DNA of 64,000 nt from Polaribacter sejongensis. GTDB lineage: Bacteria; Bacteroidota; Bacteroidia; Flavobacteriales; Flavobacteriaceae. The notes below the pieces were generated by a model. It was not told the origin of the DNA. It did no database searches and saw nothing but the letters and a program-made list of their open reading frames with translations. Shown in pieces: positions 44,581 through 53,309 of this stretch (the stretch's first letter is position 1; the number at the start of each line of letters is the position of its first letter). The stretch is taken from positions 3,665,501-3,729,500 of the forward strand of contig NZ_CP150667.1 in NCBI RefSeq assembly GCF_038024065.1, read 5' to 3'. Position numbers and translations under genes: made by a program.

Positions 44581-44671
44581 TTAGCAAACAAGTCTAGCCT
44601 CGATTGAAGCGGCATCCTTTTTGCTTTTTCAGCAAAAAGATATAGTGGAAAGCGAGAAATAGCTTCTAAAA
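44581..44671 (-). repeat. Dispersed intergenic repeat, copy B
   Basis: Read on the minus strand it is TTTTAGAAGCTATTTC, ACTATATCTTTTTGC / GCAAAAAGGAT, TTCAATC, very like copy A (7.5 kb). Its first bases overlap the end of folP and contribute the TAG stop codon (44668-44666). Confidence 0.75.
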
Positions 44672-45490
44672 AGAAATCTGATTTACTATTTTAACAGCTT
44701 CGACAGCTTCTTTAACATCGTGTACACGTAAAATTTTTGCACCATTTAAAAGGGCAATAGTGTTTGCAGAAGTGGTAGCGTTTAAGGCTTCTTGCGCAGA
44801 AATATCCAACGTTTTATACAACATAGATTTACGCGAAATTCCGGCTAAAATGGGTGTCTCTAAACTTTTAAAAAGCGATAAATTTTTAAGAATTTCGAAA
44901 TTATGAGTGTTTGTTTTACCAAAACCAAAACCAACATCTATAATAACATCGTTTAGTTTTAGTTGATGTAATTTGTGTATTTGTGCAGCGAAAAAAGAAA
45001 TAATTTCCTGAGTTACATTTGTATAAATTGGATTTTTCTGCATATTTTGTGGAGTGCCTAACATATGCATTAAAATATAAGGAACTTGCAGATTGGCAAC
45101 GGTTGTAAACATATTATTGTCCATTTGTCCACCAGAAATATCGTTTACAATTGCTGCACCAGCATTGATAGTTTCTTGGGCAACTTTACTTCTAAAAGTA
45201 TCTACAGAAATAATAATTTCCGGAAAATTTTGAGTCAATAAATTAATAACCGGAACAATTCGTTGTAGTTCTTCTTCTTCAGATATGTGTTTTGCTCCTG
45301 GTCTGGAAGAATACGCACCAACATCTATAAACGTTGCGCCGTCTAAAAGCATTTTTTCTGTTTGAGAAAGAATGTCAGATTCGTTTTTATATTTACCGCC
45401 GTCAAAGAAAGAGTCTGGGGTAATGTTTAAAATCCCCATCACTTTTGGAGAAGTTAAATCTACTAAAGTACCTTTGCAATTTATAGTCAT
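44666..45490 (-). CDS. folP: Dihydropteroate synthase
   Basis: A 274-residue TIM-barrel enzyme with VMGILNITPDSFFDGGKY (pABA/pterin site), DGATFIDVGAYSSRPGA, IVNDISGG and GISRKSMLY. It couples 6-hydroxymethyl-dihydropterin diphosphate to p-aminobenzoate in folate synthesis and is the sulfonamide target. It follows the LOG-family gene by one base, so the two are co-transcribed. Its stop codon falls inside a dispersed repeat, so the last few residues may differ from relatives. Confidence 0.95.
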   Translation of the reverse strand: MTINCKGTLVDLTSPKVMGILNITPDSFFDGGKYKNESDILSQTEKMLLDGATFIDVGAYSSRPGAKHISEEEELQRIVPVINLLTQNFPEIIISVDTFRSKVAQETINAGAAIVNDISGGQMDNNMFTTVANLQVPYILMHMLGTPQNMQKNPIYTNVTQEIISFFAAQIHKLHQLKLNDVIIDVGFGFGKTNTHNFEILKNLSLFKSLETPILAGISRKSMLYKTLDISAQEALNATTSANTIALLNGAKILRVHDVKEAVEAVKIVNQISF

Positions 45491-45491
45491 T

Positions 45492-46073
45492 TTAGCTCAC
45501 TACTTTATTAATTACATGGCTCATTTTTGGAGCTTCGTAAGCTTCCATTTTTTGCATTAAATCTTCTACAGAAGTACCAACTATTAACATATCTCTATTG
45601 GTTTGTTTTAAGAAACCTTCTTCAATCATTTTATCTAGTTGCAGTATAACAGCATCAAAAAAACCATTAATATTTAAAAGTCCTACAGGTTTTTGCTCAA
45701 TAAAAAGCTGACCTAAAGTAAGTGCTTCAAACAATTCATCTAAGGTGCCAAAACCTCCAGGAAGCGTAATATAACCATCTACTAATTGGCTCATTATTAC
45801 TTTACGTTCGCTCATTGTTTTGCAAACAATCATTTCTTCTACTCCAGAATGTATAACTTCTTCTTTTTCTAATAATTGAGGAATTACGCCAATAACTTCA
45901 CCATTTTTAGAAAGAATAGTATCAGCAATTGCGCCCATCATACCAATTTTTCCACCTCCATATACCAAACCAATTTTGTGGGTTACAAAATGATTTCCTA
46001 ATGCTACAGCAGCTTCTTTATAAATAGGGTTAAAACCTAGGCTTGAGCCACAAAAGACAACAATTTTTTTCAA
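45492..46073 (-). CDS. LOG-family (TIGR00730) Rossmann-fold protein
   Basis: A 193-residue protein using a TTG start at 46073 (LKKIVVFCGSSLGFNP). It has the nucleotide-binding VYGGGKIGMMGAIAD and the family motif GYITLPGGFGTLDELFEALT, i.e. PGGxGTxxE. Members are phosphoribohydrolases related to LONELY GUY. A longer reading to ATG 46175 adds 34 residues with no family match and runs through the promoter, so I reject it. It forms an operon with folP. Confidence 0.88.
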   Translation of the reverse strand: MKKIVVFCGSSLGFNPIYKEAAVALGNHFVTHKIGLVYGGGKIGMMGAIADTILSKNGEVIGVIPQLLEKEEVIHSGVEEMIVCKTMSERKVIMSQLVDGYITLPGGFGTLDELFEALTLGQLFIEQKPVGLLNINGFFDAVILQLDKMIEEGFLKQTNRDMLIVGTSVEDLMQKMEAYEAPKMSHVINKVVS

Positions 46074-46098
46074 CTTAGTGAGTTTTAAAATTCTTTGA

Positions 46099-46106
46099 CA
46101 AAAATA
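46099..46106 (-). promoter_or_regulatory. Promoter -7 box of LOG-folP
   Basis: CAAAAATA reads TATTTTTG on the minus strand, a consensus -7 box 26 bases upstream of the TTG start at 46073. It supports the shorter start. Confidence 0.5.
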
Positions 46107-46129
46107 AATGAAATGCCTATAGGATTTAG

Positions 46130-46137
46130 TATTTTTG
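46130..46137 (+). promoter_or_regulatory. Promoter -7 box of the DUF1599 gene
   Basis: TATTTTTG followed by AA, 25 bases before the ATG at 46163. Confidence 0.45.
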
Positions 46138-46162
46138 AACAAATACTTTTTAACAAGATAGA

Positions 46163-46699
46163 ATGCAAGATACATCTAAACAATATGATGCTGTAATTGA
46201 AGAATGCAGAAGTTTATTTATAAAAAAAATGAGTGATTATGGTTCTGCATGGCGAATTTTACGTTTACCATCTTTAACCGATCAAATATTTATTAAGGCG
46301 CAAAGAATTCGTCAATTACAAGAAAACGACGTAAGAAAAGTTGATGAAGGAGAGAAATCTGAGTTTATTGGAATTATTAATTATTCTATAATGGCGTTAA
46401 TTCAGTTAGAAAATGGAGTAGTGGCTAACCCAGACTTAAATACGGAAGAAGCTACTGTTTTATATGACAAACATGCTAAAATTACCAAAGAATTAATGAT
46501 GAATAAAAATCATGATTATGGTGAAGCTTGGCGAGATATGCGTGTTTCTAGCTTGACAGATTTAATTTTACAGAAATTATTACGCGTGAAACAAATTGAA
46601 GATAATAAAGGGAAAACATTGGTTTCTGAGGGGATCGATGCTAACTACCAAGACATGATTAATTATGCAATTTTTGCAATGATTCATTTAGCGGAGTAA
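46163..46699 (+). CDS. DUF1599 protein with two tandem copies of the domain
   Basis: A 178-residue helical protein that is visibly duplicated. SDYGSAWRILRLPSLTDQI...KAQRIRQLQEN in the first half matches HDYGEAWRDMRVSSLTDLI...KLLRVKQIEDN in the second. Each half ends in an INYSIMALIQLE / INYAIFAMIHLAE helix. This is the DUF1599 family, of nucleotide-related or unknown function. It is divergent from LOG-folP and leads a small operon with the lipoprotein and BT_3928-like genes. Confidence 0.85.
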   Translation: MQDTSKQYDAVIEECRSLFIKKMSDYGSAWRILRLPSLTDQIFIKAQRIRQLQENDVRKVDEGEKSEFIGIINYSIMALIQLENGVVANPDLNTEEATVLYDKHAKITKELMMNKNHDYGEAWRDMRVSSLTDLILQKLLRVKQIEDNKGKTLVSEGIDANYQDMINYAIFAMIHLAE

Positions 46700-46705
46700 A
46701 TTTAT

Positions 46706-47332
46706 ATGAAAAAGGTAGTTTTTTTACTTGCCATTTTATTTTATACAAATTGTTCTAGCCAAGAATCGTCTACTCATAAAGAAATGAAAGCTGATAAATC
46801 TATGTCAGAATTTTTTACTGATAAAGAGTTGGAAGATTTATCAATGATTGTGAATTTTTTTGAAAGCGAAATCTGTTTAGATAAAAGTAGACCTAAAGTT
46901 GATTGTTATTATGAATATAATAAGAATACGATAACAAGTGCAGTTTATGGGAATAAAGAATTGGAGCTTCCAATAGATTATAAATTACAGCAAAAATTGT
47001 ACTCAAAAATAGATAGCCTATTTTTTAAAGAAATTTGGATTCACAAGGCTTATTTTGATTTAGATACAGAAGTTACAGAAAAATCTTATGATTTGAATCT
47101 GTTTGGAAAATATATCTTGTTTTTAAAGAGTTTAAAAAAGGAAGATGTTTTATTTAGAGATTTTTATGATCTGTTTTACATGTCAAATGAAATTTCTTTT
47201 GGAGTGCAATCAACCGTATTTTATCAATTTGAAAAAAAAGAATTTAAAGGAATAAAAAGAAGATTATTTTTCGCAATTTATTATTTAACGGTAAATGATA
47301 AAAAGCACAATTATAAAAGTAGAAAACCATGA
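46706..47332 (+). CDS. Lipoprotein of unknown function
   Basis: A 208-residue protein with lipobox FYTNC (Cys16) followed by SSQES. The mature part is helical, Glu/Lys/Phe-rich, with CLDKSRPKVDCYYEYN (two Cys, about 52-61) and a basic end. It has no recognisable domain. It lies six bases after DUF1599 and its stop overlaps the next start (ATGA), so it is co-transcribed with both. The usual flavobacterial order is DUF1599 directly before the BT_3928-like gene; this lipoprotein looks like an insertion. Confidence 0.65.
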   Translation: MKKVVFLLAILFYTNCSSQESSTHKEMKADKSMSEFFTDKELEDLSMIVNFFESEICLDKSRPKVDCYYEYNKNTITSAVYGNKELELPIDYKLQQKLYSKIDSLFFKEIWIHKAYFDLDTEVTEKSYDLNLFGKYILFLKSLKKEDVLFRDFYDLFYMSNEISFGVQSTVFYQFEKKEFKGIKRRLFFAIYYLTVNDKKHNYKSRKP

Positions 47333-48297
47333 TACAGAAAATATTAGTACAATTAGCAAGAATTATAGTAGGAGCCTTATTTATATTTTCGGGCTTTGTA
47401 AAATTGGTAGATCCAATAGGTTCTCAATACAAATTTGAAGAATACTTTTCTGAAAGTGTTTTAAATATGGAGTTTTTAATTCCGTATGCATTGCCTTTTT
47501 CAATTGTATTAATTGTAGCAGAAATATTGTTAGGAGTGATGGTTTTAATCGGTTACAAATCTAAATTAACTGTTTGGAGCTTGTTTTTATTAACACTTGT
47601 TTTCTTGTTTTTAACTTGGTATTCTGCTTATTATGATAAAGTTACAGATTGTGGTTGTTTTGGAGATGCTGTAAAATTATCTACTTGGGGTACTTTCTAT
47701 AAAAACGTTATTTTAATTGCGTTAGTGCTTATTTTAGTAGTAGGCGTAAAATATGTAAAACCAATTTTTGGAGGTAAAATTCCGAAAGTAATTACGTTTT
47801 TATCATTGGCAGCTTTCCTTTTTATTGTGCAACATGTATTAACGCATTTGCCAATTATAGATTTTAGAGCCTATGCAATTGGTAAGAATATTCCGGAAGG
47901 AATGGTATATCCTAAAGATGGCAGCATACCGCCAGTGCATGATTTTATGTTAGAAGATGAACAAGCAGATTTAGCACCAGAATTATTAAAGAAGGAAAAA
48001 GTAATGTTGGTAATTGTCTATAATTTAGATAAAGCTGATGAAAACGGTTTTCCAGCAATTAAAGATATTGCTACAAAAGCGAAATCAAAAGGATATACCG
48101 TTTATGGAGTTTCGGCTTCTTTTTCTGATGATTTAATTTTAGCAAAGGAAAAGTATGACTTGCCTTTCGACTTTTTATTCTGTGACGAAACAACCCTTAA
48201 AACCATTATTAGAGGAAACCCAGGAGTTGTTATTTTAGATAAAGGAACTGTTGTAGAAAAGAAAAATTGGGTAGATGTTGATGATATAGAATTATAG
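47329..48297 (+). CDS. BT_3928-like membrane protein (DoxX/MauE fold plus thioredoxin-like domain)
   Basis: A 322-residue protein with four to five helices in residues 1-165. RIIVGALFIFSGFVKLVDPIGSQYK and the motif TDCGCFGDAVKLSTWGTFYKN are typical of DoxX/MauE-like quinone- or thiol-oxidising proteins. A periplasmic or cytoplasmic C-terminal part (about 200-322: KVMLVIVYNLDKADENGFPAI...) resembles a thioredoxin fold without CxxC. This matches the family named after Bacteroides BT_3928. Its job is unknown; a role in disulfide or methylamine-type redox is inferred. It is last in the operon. tpiA, often its neighbour, is not here. Confidence 0.8.
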   Translation: MIQKILVQLARIIVGALFIFSGFVKLVDPIGSQYKFEEYFSESVLNMEFLIPYALPFSIVLIVAEILLGVMVLIGYKSKLTVWSLFLLTLVFLFLTWYSAYYDKVTDCGCFGDAVKLSTWGTFYKNVILIALVLILVVGVKYVKPIFGGKIPKVITFLSLAAFLFIVQHVLTHLPIIDFRAYAIGKNIPEGMVYPKDGSIPPVHDFMLEDEQADLAPELLKKEKVMLVIVYNLDKADENGFPAIKDIATKAKSKGYTVYGVSASFSDDLILAKEKYDLPFDFLFCDETTLKTIIRGNPGVVILDKGTVVEKKNWVDVDDIEL

Positions 48298-48318
48298 AAT
48301 AACTAAATATTCTAAGGA

Positions 48319-49620
48319 TTAACTCTTACTGTGTTGCTTGTCAATTTCAGTAAGTGTTAATCCTTTTTCAATTTTAGAAAATAAGTGTTTTGGACTTCCA
48401 ATAATTTGAGCAGTATAAATACCAGTATGCCCAGAAAATAAATAAGAAGTTATACAAGCCAAGGCTATAAAAACACCGGATTCAATACCAAATAATTCAA
48501 TTCCCATAATAGTACAAGCAATTGGTGTATTTGTAGCTCCTGCAAAAACAGCAACAAATCCCATTCCTGCTAATAAACCCATTGGTAAAGGAATAAACCA
48601 AACTAAAGCATTTCCTAAAGTTGCTCCAATATAAAATAAAGGTGTTACTTCTCCTCCTTTAAATCCTGCTCCTAAAGTAAATGAAGTAAATAAGATTTTT
48701 AAGATAAAATCATAGGAATTTAAATCGATATTAAAAGCATCTACAATAGTTGGTACACCAAGTCCTATGTATTTTGTAGTTCCCATAAGGTATACAATTA
48801 CAGCTATTACAATACCACCAATAACCGGACGAAGTGGTGCATATTTAACTTGTTTCTTAAAGAGTACACCCCAAAAGTGCGTAGATTTAGAAAACAACAT
48901 ACTTGCCAATCCAAAAATAATTCCTGCTAATAAAGCCCATAAAATACTTGCTGGCGTTAATGCAGTAATCGTAGAAATAGTATAATGTGTGTGATGAGAA
49001 ATTTGCCAAACATCGCAAAAATAGGTAGCAAAAACAGCAGCAAGAAAACTCGGAATGATTGCATCAAACTTTATGCGACCGATTACCATTACTTCAAGAG
49101 CAAAAATTGCACCTGCTAAAGGCGTGCCAAAAACAGAGGCAAAACCTGCACTAATACCAGCAATCAATATAATTTTTCTATCTAGATTATTTAATTTAAA
49201 AATTTTTGTAAACTGATCTGCAATAGCGCCACCAACTTGTACAGCAGTTCCTTCACGACCAGCAGAACCACCAAATAAATGAGTAAGAATAGTTCCAATA
49301 AAGACCAAAGGAGCCATTTTAAAAGGAATTACTTTTTTAGGGTTGTGGAACTCTTCTAATAATAAATTGTTCCCTTTTACAACACTTTCTCCATAATAAT
49401 GATACGATAAACCAATTACAAAACCCGCCATAGGTAACAGCCAAATAATCCATTGGTTTGCTTCTCTATAATTTGTAGCCCATTCTAAAGTCCATAGAAA
49501 AACAGCAGAAGTACTACCTGTTAATGCGCCAATAAGTAAGCAAATAAAAGTCCATTTTAATAGAAAAACGAAAGAGAAACTTTGTTGAAATTGAAGAAAA
49601 AACTTTTTAATTTTATCCAT
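48319..49620 (-). CDS. CLC-family anion antiporter, possibly fluoride type
   Basis: A 433-residue CLC protein without CBS domains. The usual GSGIP segment is replaced by VKGNNLLLEEF (about 81-91). The gate motif reads GSAGREGTAVQVGG, with the gating Glu at E123 and Thr where chloride CLCs have Pro (GREGP). Later motifs are FGTPLAGAIFALE and FKGGEVTPLFYIGATLG. As I recall, the GREGT and NN variants are features of CLC-F fluoride/proton antiporters. So a fluoride-export role is plausible; a generic chloride label is less specific. No fluoride riboswitch is visible upstream. Single gene. Confidence 0.85.
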   Translation of the reverse strand: MDKIKKFFLQFQQSFSFVFLLKWTFICLLIGALTGSTSAVFLWTLEWATNYREANQWIIWLLPMAGFVIGLSYHYYGESVVKGNNLLLEEFHNPKKVIPFKMAPLVFIGTILTHLFGGSAGREGTAVQVGGAIADQFTKIFKLNNLDRKIILIAGISAGFASVFGTPLAGAIFALEVMVIGRIKFDAIIPSFLAAVFATYFCDVWQISHHTHYTISTITALTPASILWALLAGIIFGLASMLFSKSTHFWGVLFKKQVKYAPLRPVIGGIVIAVIVYLMGTTKYIGLGVPTIVDAFNIDLNSYDFILKILFTSFTLGAGFKGGEVTPLFYIGATLGNALVWFIPLPMGLLAGMGFVAVFAGATNTPIACTIMGIELFGIESGVFIALACITSYLFSGHTGIYTAQIIGSPKHLFSKIEKGLTLTEIDKQHSKS

Positions 49621-49672
49621 GTGTTTTTAAACCTCTGTATATAAAAGGAGTTTTAAATTCTTTCCTTTTGGG

Positions 49673-49680
49673 CAAAAATA
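49673..49680 (-). promoter_or_regulatory. Promoter -7 box of the CLC gene
   Basis: CAAAAATA reads TATTTTTG on the minus strand, about 53 bases before the ATG at 49620. A TTG lies 24 bases further (a little too far). Confidence 0.35.
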
Positions 49681-49724
49681 AACAAATAATAACTAATAAA
49701 TCTTCAATTATAGATTGTTGTCAA

Positions 49725-49840
49725 GTAGGTTGCGTTAGGGGTTGAAGTGGAAATCCTTTTTTAGAGGTACGAATAAAAAGATTGTAGCCTTTCGACTTCG
49801 CTCAAGATAAACTCCAAACCCGACCTTTTGGTAACGCCCA
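49725..49840 (-). repeat. Dispersed intergenic repeat, copy D
   Basis: Read on the minus strand: GGGCGTTACCAAAAGGTCGG, TTTATCTTGAGCGAAG, TCGAAAGGCT, CTTCAACCCCTAACGC. It joins the GGGCGTTacc...CCCTAACGC ends of copies E and F with the TTTATCTTGAGCG core of copies A and C, showing all belong to one family. It lies between divergent genes. Confidence 0.75.
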
Positions 49841-49920
49841 AATAAAATGAATGATGAAGGATGAATTGTTGATGTTGTAATTTTAGATTATATTGTAACT
49901 TCTTTTAAAATATAAAAATA

Positions 49921-50622
49921 ATGAACGAATTTGTTACTTATCAATCAGAAGAAAATTACGCTTTAATTACTATTAACAACGGAAAAGCAAATGCGATTTC
50001 TCATGAAGTAATAGAAGGTTTGAATGCTGGCTTAGACAAAGCAGCAACCGAAAATAAAGTATTTGTTCTTACTGGTCAAAACGGTGTTTTCTCTGGAGGA
50101 TTCGATTTAAAAGTGATGACAAAATCACCAGAAGCGGCGAAAGAACTGGTAACAAAAGGTTCTAAATTATCTTTGAGAATGTTGTCTTTTCCACAACCAA
50201 TAATTATCGCTTGTTCTGGTCACGCTATTGCTAAAGGTGCATTTTTATTGCTTTCTGCAGATTATAGAATTGGAGTAGAAGGCGATTTTAAAATAGGATT
50301 AAATGAAGTAATGATTGGTATGACGATGCACAATGCTGGTATTGCAATTGCAAAATCTAGATTGTCTGAGGTGTATGTAAATAGAAGTGTAAATAATTCT
50401 GAAATTTACAACCCAAAAGATGCTGTAAAAGCTGGTTTTTTAGACTTAATTGTTCCTGTAGACCATTTGTTGCCAGCAACAATAAAAGTTGCAGGCATGT
50501 TTTCTAAATTGAATAAAAAAGCACATGCAGCAACAAAGTTAAAAGTTAGAAAACAACATTTGCAAGATTTAGAAAATGCAATTGAATTGGATTTAAATAG
50601 CGATATCTCTATCAATTCTTAA
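49921..50622 (+). CDS. Crotonase / enoyl-CoA hydratase family protein
   Basis: A 233-residue protein with the crotonase fold. FVLTGQNGVFSGGFDLKVM gives the first oxyanion-hole loop, and IIIACSGHAIAKGAFLLLSADYRIG the second. The usual catalytic Glu pair of enoyl-CoA hydratase is not clear: NEVMIGMTMHNAGIAI holds one possible Glu. It is short for the family (about 260) at the C-terminus. Reaction not predictable; isomerase or hydratase on acyl-CoA is likely. Monocistronic. Confidence 0.85.
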   Translation: MNEFVTYQSEENYALITINNGKANAISHEVIEGLNAGLDKAATENKVFVLTGQNGVFSGGFDLKVMTKSPEAAKELVTKGSKLSLRMLSFPQPIIIACSGHAIAKGAFLLLSADYRIGVEGDFKIGLNEVMIGMTMHNAGIAIAKSRLSEVYVNRSVNNSEIYNPKDAVKAGFLDLIVPVDHLLPATIKVAGMFSKLNKKAHAATKLKVRKQHLQDLENAIELDLNSDISINS

Positions 50623-50733
50623 TAAAAGTATAGAATTTTTACATTTATTTAAAGCAAAGAAACTTTGGTAAAAGCCTTTTGAGTAGTAACTTTGGCATTT
50701 TGTTAATAAAATCAATTTATAGAACTTACAGAG

Positions 50734-51963
50734 ATGGATATATTATTAAATGTTGTAGATAATAAAAAGATTAATGAGAAAATAACAATCTCTGGTTCTA
50801 AAAGTGAATCGAATAGATTGTTGATTCTTCAAAATTTATTTCCAGAACTTTCTATAGAAAATTTATCAGATTCAGACGATTCTGTACACATGCAACATGC
50901 TCTTTCTACAAAAGATGAAGTTGTAAATATTGGTCATGCTGGTACAGCAATGCGTTTTTTAACATCTTATTTTGCTGTAAAAGAAGGTAGAGAAGTGGTG
51001 CTTACAGGTTCTGAGAGAATGCAAAACAGACCAATTGAAATATTGGTAAATGCTTTAAAAGATTTAGGAGCAACAATTACTTATGAAGATAAAGTTGGGT
51101 ATCCGCCAATTAGAATCAAAGGTTCTAAAATTACAACAGATAAAGTCCAAATTAATGGAAATGTAAGTAGTCAATATATTTCTTCTATGTTGCTAATTGC
51201 ATCAAAATTAGAAAACGGATTAGAAATAGAGTTACTAGGTAAAATTACTTCAGTTCCTTATATAAACATGACGTTAAGTTTGTTAAATCAATTAGGAATT
51301 GAAACTAATTTTGAAGGAAACTTTATTAAAGTTTTGCCTAAGAAATCGGTGAAAAAACAAACCGTTGTGGTAGAATCAGACTGGTCTTCTGCAAGTTATT
51401 TTTATTCAATTGCTGCTTTGGCAGAAATAGGATCAGAAATTTCTTTATCAGCTTATAAAAAAGAAAGCTTACAAGGAGATTCTTGTTTGGCAGAAATCTA
51501 TCAACACTTTGGAGTAGAAACTATTTTTGGTGAGAATTTTATCACCTTAAAAAAAGTAAAAGAAACAAAGAAAGCAACTTTAGAAATCGACTTAAAAAAT
51601 GCACCAGATATTGCACAAACAATTGTTGTAACTTGTTTTGCAGAAAATATTGCGTGTAATTTAACCGGTTTACATACCTTAAAAATTAAAGAAACAGATA
51701 GGTTAGTCGCTTTAAATGACGAGTTAACCAATTTAGGAGCTACAATTTCTGTAACCGATAAAAGTTTACATTTAGAAATTTCTTCGACAATAAATTCTAA
51801 TATTTCTATAAAAACGTATAACGATCATAGAATGGCAATGGCATTTGCACCTTTGGCGCTAAGAGTTCCTATTAAAATTTTAAATGCTGAAGTGGTTACA
51901 AAATCGTATCAAAAGTTTTGGGATGACATGCAACAAATTGGCATTAAAATAGATAAAGTGTAA
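50734..51963 (+). CDS. aroA: 3-phosphoshikimate 1-carboxyvinyltransferase (EPSP synthase)
   Basis: A 409-residue protein with ISGSKSESNRLLILQNLFP (PEP/shikimate-phosphate site), NIGHAGTAMRFLTSYFAV, GSERMQNRPIEILVNALKDLGA, and the late KIKETDRLVALNDELTNLGA plus YNDHRMAMAFAPLA. It makes EPSP in the shikimate pathway. It is a little shorter than E. coli AroA (427) but all motifs are present. It precedes queA, which has its own promoter. Confidence 0.95.
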   Translation: MDILLNVVDNKKINEKITISGSKSESNRLLILQNLFPELSIENLSDSDDSVHMQHALSTKDEVVNIGHAGTAMRFLTSYFAVKEGREVVLTGSERMQNRPIEILVNALKDLGATITYEDKVGYPPIRIKGSKITTDKVQINGNVSSQYISSMLLIASKLENGLEIELLGKITSVPYINMTLSLLNQLGIETNFEGNFIKVLPKKSVKKQTVVVESDWSSASYFYSIAALAEIGSEISLSAYKKESLQGDSCLAEIYQHFGVETIFGENFITLKKVKETKKATLEIDLKNAPDIAQTIVVTCFAENIACNLTGLHTLKIKETDRLVALNDELTNLGATISVTDKSLHLEISSTINSNISIKTYNDHRMAMAFAPLALRVPIKILNAEVVTKSYQKFWDDMQQIGIKIDKV

Positions 51964-51979
51964 ATAATTAGGCAAACAC

Positions 51980-52011
51980 TTGACAACGCCTATCCCGATA
52001 TCGTATCTTTG
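51980..52011 (+). promoter_or_regulatory. Promoter of queA
   Basis: TTG (51980-51982), 21 bases, then TATCTTTG (52004-52011) followed by CG. One of the best promoter matches in the window, 24 bases before the ATG. Confidence 0.7.
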
Positions 52012-52035
52012 CGCTCGTTATAAGCAAATATATAT

Positions 52036-53085
52036 ATGAAATTATCGCATTTTGAATTTGATTTACCAGAAGAATTGTTAGCAACGTATCCTGCTGAACA
52101 TAGAGATGAGTCTCGTTTAATGGTATTAAACAGGAAAGAACAAACCATAGAACATAAGGTTTTTAAAGATGTAATAGATTACTTTGATGAAGGTGATGTT
52201 ATGATGTTGAATAATACCAAAGTTTTCCCTGCAAGAATGTATGGTAATAAAGAAAAAACAGGTGCTAGGATAGAGGTTTTCTTATTAAGAGAACTAAATT
52301 CTGAAAATAGATTGTGGGATGTTTTAGTAGATCCAGCAAGAAAAATTAGAATTGGAAACAAATTATTTTTTGGAGACGATGATAGTTTAGTAGCTGAGGT
52401 AATAGACAACACAACATCAAGAGGAAGAACTTTACGTTTCTTGTTTGATGGTTCTTACGAAGAATTTAGAGCAAAATTATTAGAATTAGGTCAAACACCA
52501 TTACCTAAAGCTATTGGTAGAGATGTAGAACCTTTAGATGATGAGCGTTACCAAACTATTTATGCAAAGCATGAAGGAGCAGTTGCAGCACCAACAGCTG
52601 GTTTACACTTCTCTAAACATTTAATGAAACGTTTAGAAATTAAAGGAGTTGAGTTTGCAGAAACTACATTACACGTTGGTTTAGGTACATTTAGCCCAGT
52701 AGAAGTAGAAGATTTATCAAAGCACAAAATGGATTCTGAGCAAATTGATATTTCAGATGCTACTGCAGATAAAATTAATAAAGCTAAAAAAGAAAAAAGA
52801 AGAGTTTGTGCTGTTGGTACTACGGTAATGAGAGCTATAGAATCTTCAGTTTCTTCTAAAGGTGAGTTAAACGGATATACAGGTTGGACAAATAAATTTA
52901 TTTTCCCTCCGCACGATTTTAGCATTGCAACCGCAATGATTACTAATTTTCATACACCAAAATCTACCTTACTAATGCAAGCAGCTGCTTTTGGAGGTTA
53001 CGATTTTGTAATGGATGCATATAAAGAAGCTATAAAAGAAGGATATAAATTCTCTACGTACGGAGATGCTATGTTAATCATATAA
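52036..53085 (+). CDS. queA: S-adenosylmethionine:tRNA ribosyltransferase-isomerase
   Basis: A 349-residue QueA with [70 protein letters not shown] and a C-terminal [15 protein letters not shown]. It transfers the ribosyl part of SAM to the queuosine precursor in tRNA. It is followed by a terminator, a dispersed repeat and then rlmN, a common neighbour in Flavobacteriaceae. Confidence 0.96.
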   Translation: MKLSHFEFDLPEELLATYPAEHRDESRLMVLNRKEQTIEHKVFKDVIDYFDEGDVMMLNNTKVFPARMYGNKEKTGARIEVFLLRELNSENRLWDVLVDPARKIRIGNKLFFGDDDSLVAEVIDNTTSRGRTLRFLFDGSYEEFRAKLLELGQTPLPKAIGRDVEPLDDERYQTIYAKHEGAVAAPTAGLHFSKHLMKRLEIKGVEFAETTLHVGLGTFSPVEVEDLSKHKMDSEQIDISDATADKINKAKKEKRRVCAVGTTVMRAIESSVSSKGELNGYTGWTNKFIFPPHDFSIATAMITNFHTPKSTLLMQAAAFGGYDFVMDAYKEAIKEGYKFSTYGDAMLII

Positions 53086-53107
53086 TTCTGTTAAGAATTT
53101 AAAAACA

Positions 53108-53142
53108 AAAACTGACAGTTATTTTAATTGTCAGTTTTTCTG
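53108..53142 (+). terminator. Terminator after queA
   Basis: AAAACTGACA pairs with TGTCAGTTTT around an AT-rich loop, followed by TCTGTTTTT. Confidence 0.75.
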
Positions 53143-53146
53143 TTTT

Positions 53147-53234
53147 TGGGCGTTCCCTAAAAAGGTCGCGCTTTTCGTTATATCTTTTTTGTTAAAAAAA
53201 ACAAAAAAGGATGCCACTTCAATCGCTAACGCAG
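53147..53234 (+). repeat. Dispersed intergenic repeat, copy E
   Basis: GGGCGTTCCCTAAAAAGGTCG, TTATATCTTTTTTG with its complement CAAAAAAGGAT, CTTCAATCGCTAACGC. Same ends as copies D and F. Between queA and rlmN. Confidence 0.75.
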
Positions 53235-53274
53235 CCAATTAGCAAACTATAGTAATAAGCTAAAATTATATGCG

Positions 53275-53282
53275 TATTTTTG
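53275..53282 (+). promoter_or_regulatory. Promoter -7 box of rlmN
   Basis: TATTTTTG followed by CA, 27 bases before the TTG start. Confidence 0.5.
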
Positions 53283-53309
53283 CAACTCTATTTTTAAAAA
53301 CTAGAAAAC

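Noticed and set aside
46074..46175. Longer LOG-family start at ATG 46175
   Set aside because: 34 additional residues without family match, overlapping the -7 box and the divergent DUF1599 gene.
49621..49700. Fluoride riboswitch ahead of the CLC gene
   Set aside because: I searched for the short conserved pseudoknot core by eye and did not find it.
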